A stretch of DNA of 7,778 nt from Cyclobacteriaceae bacterium. Its GTDB lineage: Bacteria; Bacteroidota; Bacteroidia; Cytophagales; Cyclobacteriaceae. Of this stretch, positions 6,770 to 7,778 are shown piece by piece; within the stretch, counting starts at the first letter, position 1, and each line of letters starts with the position of its first letter. The stretch is from the NCBI GenBank assembly GCA_030637245.1, contig DAOVVI010000062.1, positions 1 to 7,778 on the forward strand, written 5' to 3'. A program made the translations under genes and the position numbers. The notes under the pieces were generated by a model. The model was not told the origin of the DNA and did not search any database. It saw nothing but the letters and a program-made list of their open reading frames with translations.

Positions 6770-6801
6770 TAAGCATTCTTTCATTTAAACATTTACGCAT
6801 T
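6770..6801. repeat. 8-base tandem repeat array, inverted (right array)
   Basis: Four consecutive octamers in register: TAAGCATT, CTTTCATT, TAAACATT, TACGCATT. These are reverse complements of the AATGnnTA type found at 6602-6642. Over 38 bases the two arrays are inverted copies at about three quarters identity. This array ends 3 bases before the stop codon of the FAD oxidoreductase (6805-6807 on the minus strand). Confidence 0.6.
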
Positions 6802-6804
6802 CTA

Positions 6805-7778
6805 TTAATTGGTAAAAACAGCAAACAATCCTCTCTTTGATGTTGATTTAACCTGATCATCCGGAAACTTTGAATTATATAAGTTCAAAATTTCATCTTC
6901 ATATTCTTTATAAAACTCAGGATCAAAGTTTGCTTTTTTCAAATTACGGATCACATCCTTCAATTTTGTTCCATCCTTGAGCCATCGATCGCATACTTCA
7001 TGCCTGTACCTGACGCCCATCAAATTAATTCCAATAAGTTTTGTGGTCGATTTGTCATAAGCAATACGGATGGCATGTTTGCCATTTTCATGTTCCCAAT
7101 AAATATGGTCTTCCGTTTCAGAAATCGGACTTTTTATGTCACCATACACCTGGTATTCAATATCCAGGAATTTGGCTGAGTTGAACCATGGTCCTGGATT
7201 GTAGGCAGTCTTTTTTCCACAAATAGTTTGAGCAAGCGTTTCCCCATGCATTCTTCCTGTGTACCATACCTGCTCTATGGGTCTTCGACCGGGCAGTGGC
7301 GATTCAAATTGAGCGCAATCACCAATGGCATAGACATCCGGAACATTTGTTTCAAAATATTCATTGACCACAATGCCTCTTTGCGTTTGGATTTTTGATT
7401 CTTTTAGAAAGTCGATATTGGGACTTACTCCGGCTGTCAATCCAACAAATCCGCATGGAATTTCTTCTCCTTCATTGGTGATTATTGCCCTGGCTCGTCG
7501 ATTATCATCTGAAACAATTTCTTTTAACTCTGTCCCCAACCTCAAGTCCACATGATGCTCGCGAATATGTCGGCTGATCATCTCTGACTCCTCCGGAGGC
7601 AGCACTATATTCCAAAAACTATTTTCTCTTACCAGAAAAGTGATTGAAATATTCCTCGACAATAGCATTTCCGCCATTTCTATTCCGATCAATCCCCCGC
7701 CTACGATGACTGCATGAACTATATTTTCGGTATAAACCTCCATGTTTTCAAGGTCCGGATAAGAATACATTCCCTGCA
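6805..7778 (-). CDS. NAD(P)/FAD-dependent oxidoreductase, 5' partial
   Basis: Most of a two-dinucleotide-binding flavoprotein (Pyr_redox_2 family, related to NADH:rubredoxin and CoA-disulfide reductases). The frame is open to the right edge (CAG GGA precede the ATG at 7768-7770), so the N-terminal FAD-binding Rossmann segment is missing and that ATG is probably internal. Numbering from it: the NAD(P)H Rossmann motif VIVGGGLIGIEMAEML at 21-36, and the second FAD motif TNVPDVYAIGDC at 141-152. Conserved GRRPIEQVWYTGRMHGETLA follows at 161-180, then a C-terminal domain ending FAVFTN. No redox cysteine pair of the dithiol type is visible in this part, so it may pass electrons directly from FAD to a partner. 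The gene precedes the membrane polyferredoxin on the same strand with a 238-base gap containing 8-base repeat arrays. A joint NAD(P)H-to-membrane electron pathway is inferred from this pairing. Confidence 0.88.
   Translation of the reverse strand, partial: QGMYSYPDLENMEVYTENIVHAVIVGGGLIGIEMAEMLLSRNISITFLVRENSFWNIVLPPEESEMISRHIREHHVDLRLGTELKEIVSDDNRRARAIITNEGEEIPCGFVGLTAGVSPNIDFLKESKIQTQRGIVVNEYFETNVPDVYAIGDCAQFESPLPGRRPIEQVWYTGRMHGETLAQTICGKKTAYNPGPWFNSAKFLDIEYQVYGDIKSPISETEDHIYWEHENGKHAIRIAYDKSTTKLIGINLMGVRYRHEVCDRWLKDGTKLKDVIRNLKKANFDPEFYKEYEDEILNLYNSKFPDDQVKSTSKRGLFAVFTN

Noticed and set aside
6602..6801. CRISPR array
   Set aside because: The repeat unit is only 8 bases with no spacers, orientation flips between the two arrays, and no cas gene is present.

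Overview
The window looks like a chromosomal segment of a member of the phylum Bacteroidota. The evidence is AT-rich DNA, start codons without a clear Shine-Dalgarno sequence, a TonB-receptor-like outer-membrane protein with an N-terminal carboxypeptidase-regulatory-like domain, a TlpA-type thiol-disulfide protein, and a paired FAD oxidoreductase and membrane polyferredoxin. I cannot place it below phylum level.

Layout, left to right. Positions 1-746 (+) hold the C-terminal part of a TlpA/thioredoxin-like protein cut by the left edge. A small YjlB-type cupin follows 40 bases later at 787-1314 (+). Positions 1315-1925 contain no intact gene but are full of debris. In order, there is a 41-base match to the 3' end of the ferredoxin gene found 3.4 kb away, a palindromic repeat (copy A, minus), a decayed C-terminal fragment of a REP-associated tyrosine transposase (RAYT), a second palindromic repeat (copy B, plus), another inverted repeat, and an AT-rich leader. 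Positions 1926-4343 (+) encode an 805-residue outer-membrane beta-barrel protein. A third palindrome (copy C) sits in the 88-base gap where this gene converges with an orphan HigA-type antitoxin gene at 4432-4719 (-). Positions 4785-6566 (-) encode a polytopic membrane protein with NosR/NapH-type cysteine motifs and two [4Fe-4S] ferredoxin motifs. The right edge (6805-7778, -) holds most of an NAD(P)H/FAD-dependent oxidoreductase. The 238-base gap between these two redox genes carries two arrays of an 8-base repeat in inverted orientation.

How the genes may work together. The flavoprotein and the membrane polyferredoxin lie on the same strand in the order reductase then polyferredoxin. They plausibly form an electron-transfer module from NAD(P)H through FAD and Fe-S centres to the membrane; the final acceptor is not visible here. 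The TlpA-like protein and cupin may be co-transcribed, but no shared function is evident.

The most interesting structure is the RAYT fragment with related palindromes on either side in inverted orientation and a third copy 2.8 kb away. It appears to be the fossil of a REP/RAYT system. It was found by reading the apparently empty 611-base intergenic region in all frames.
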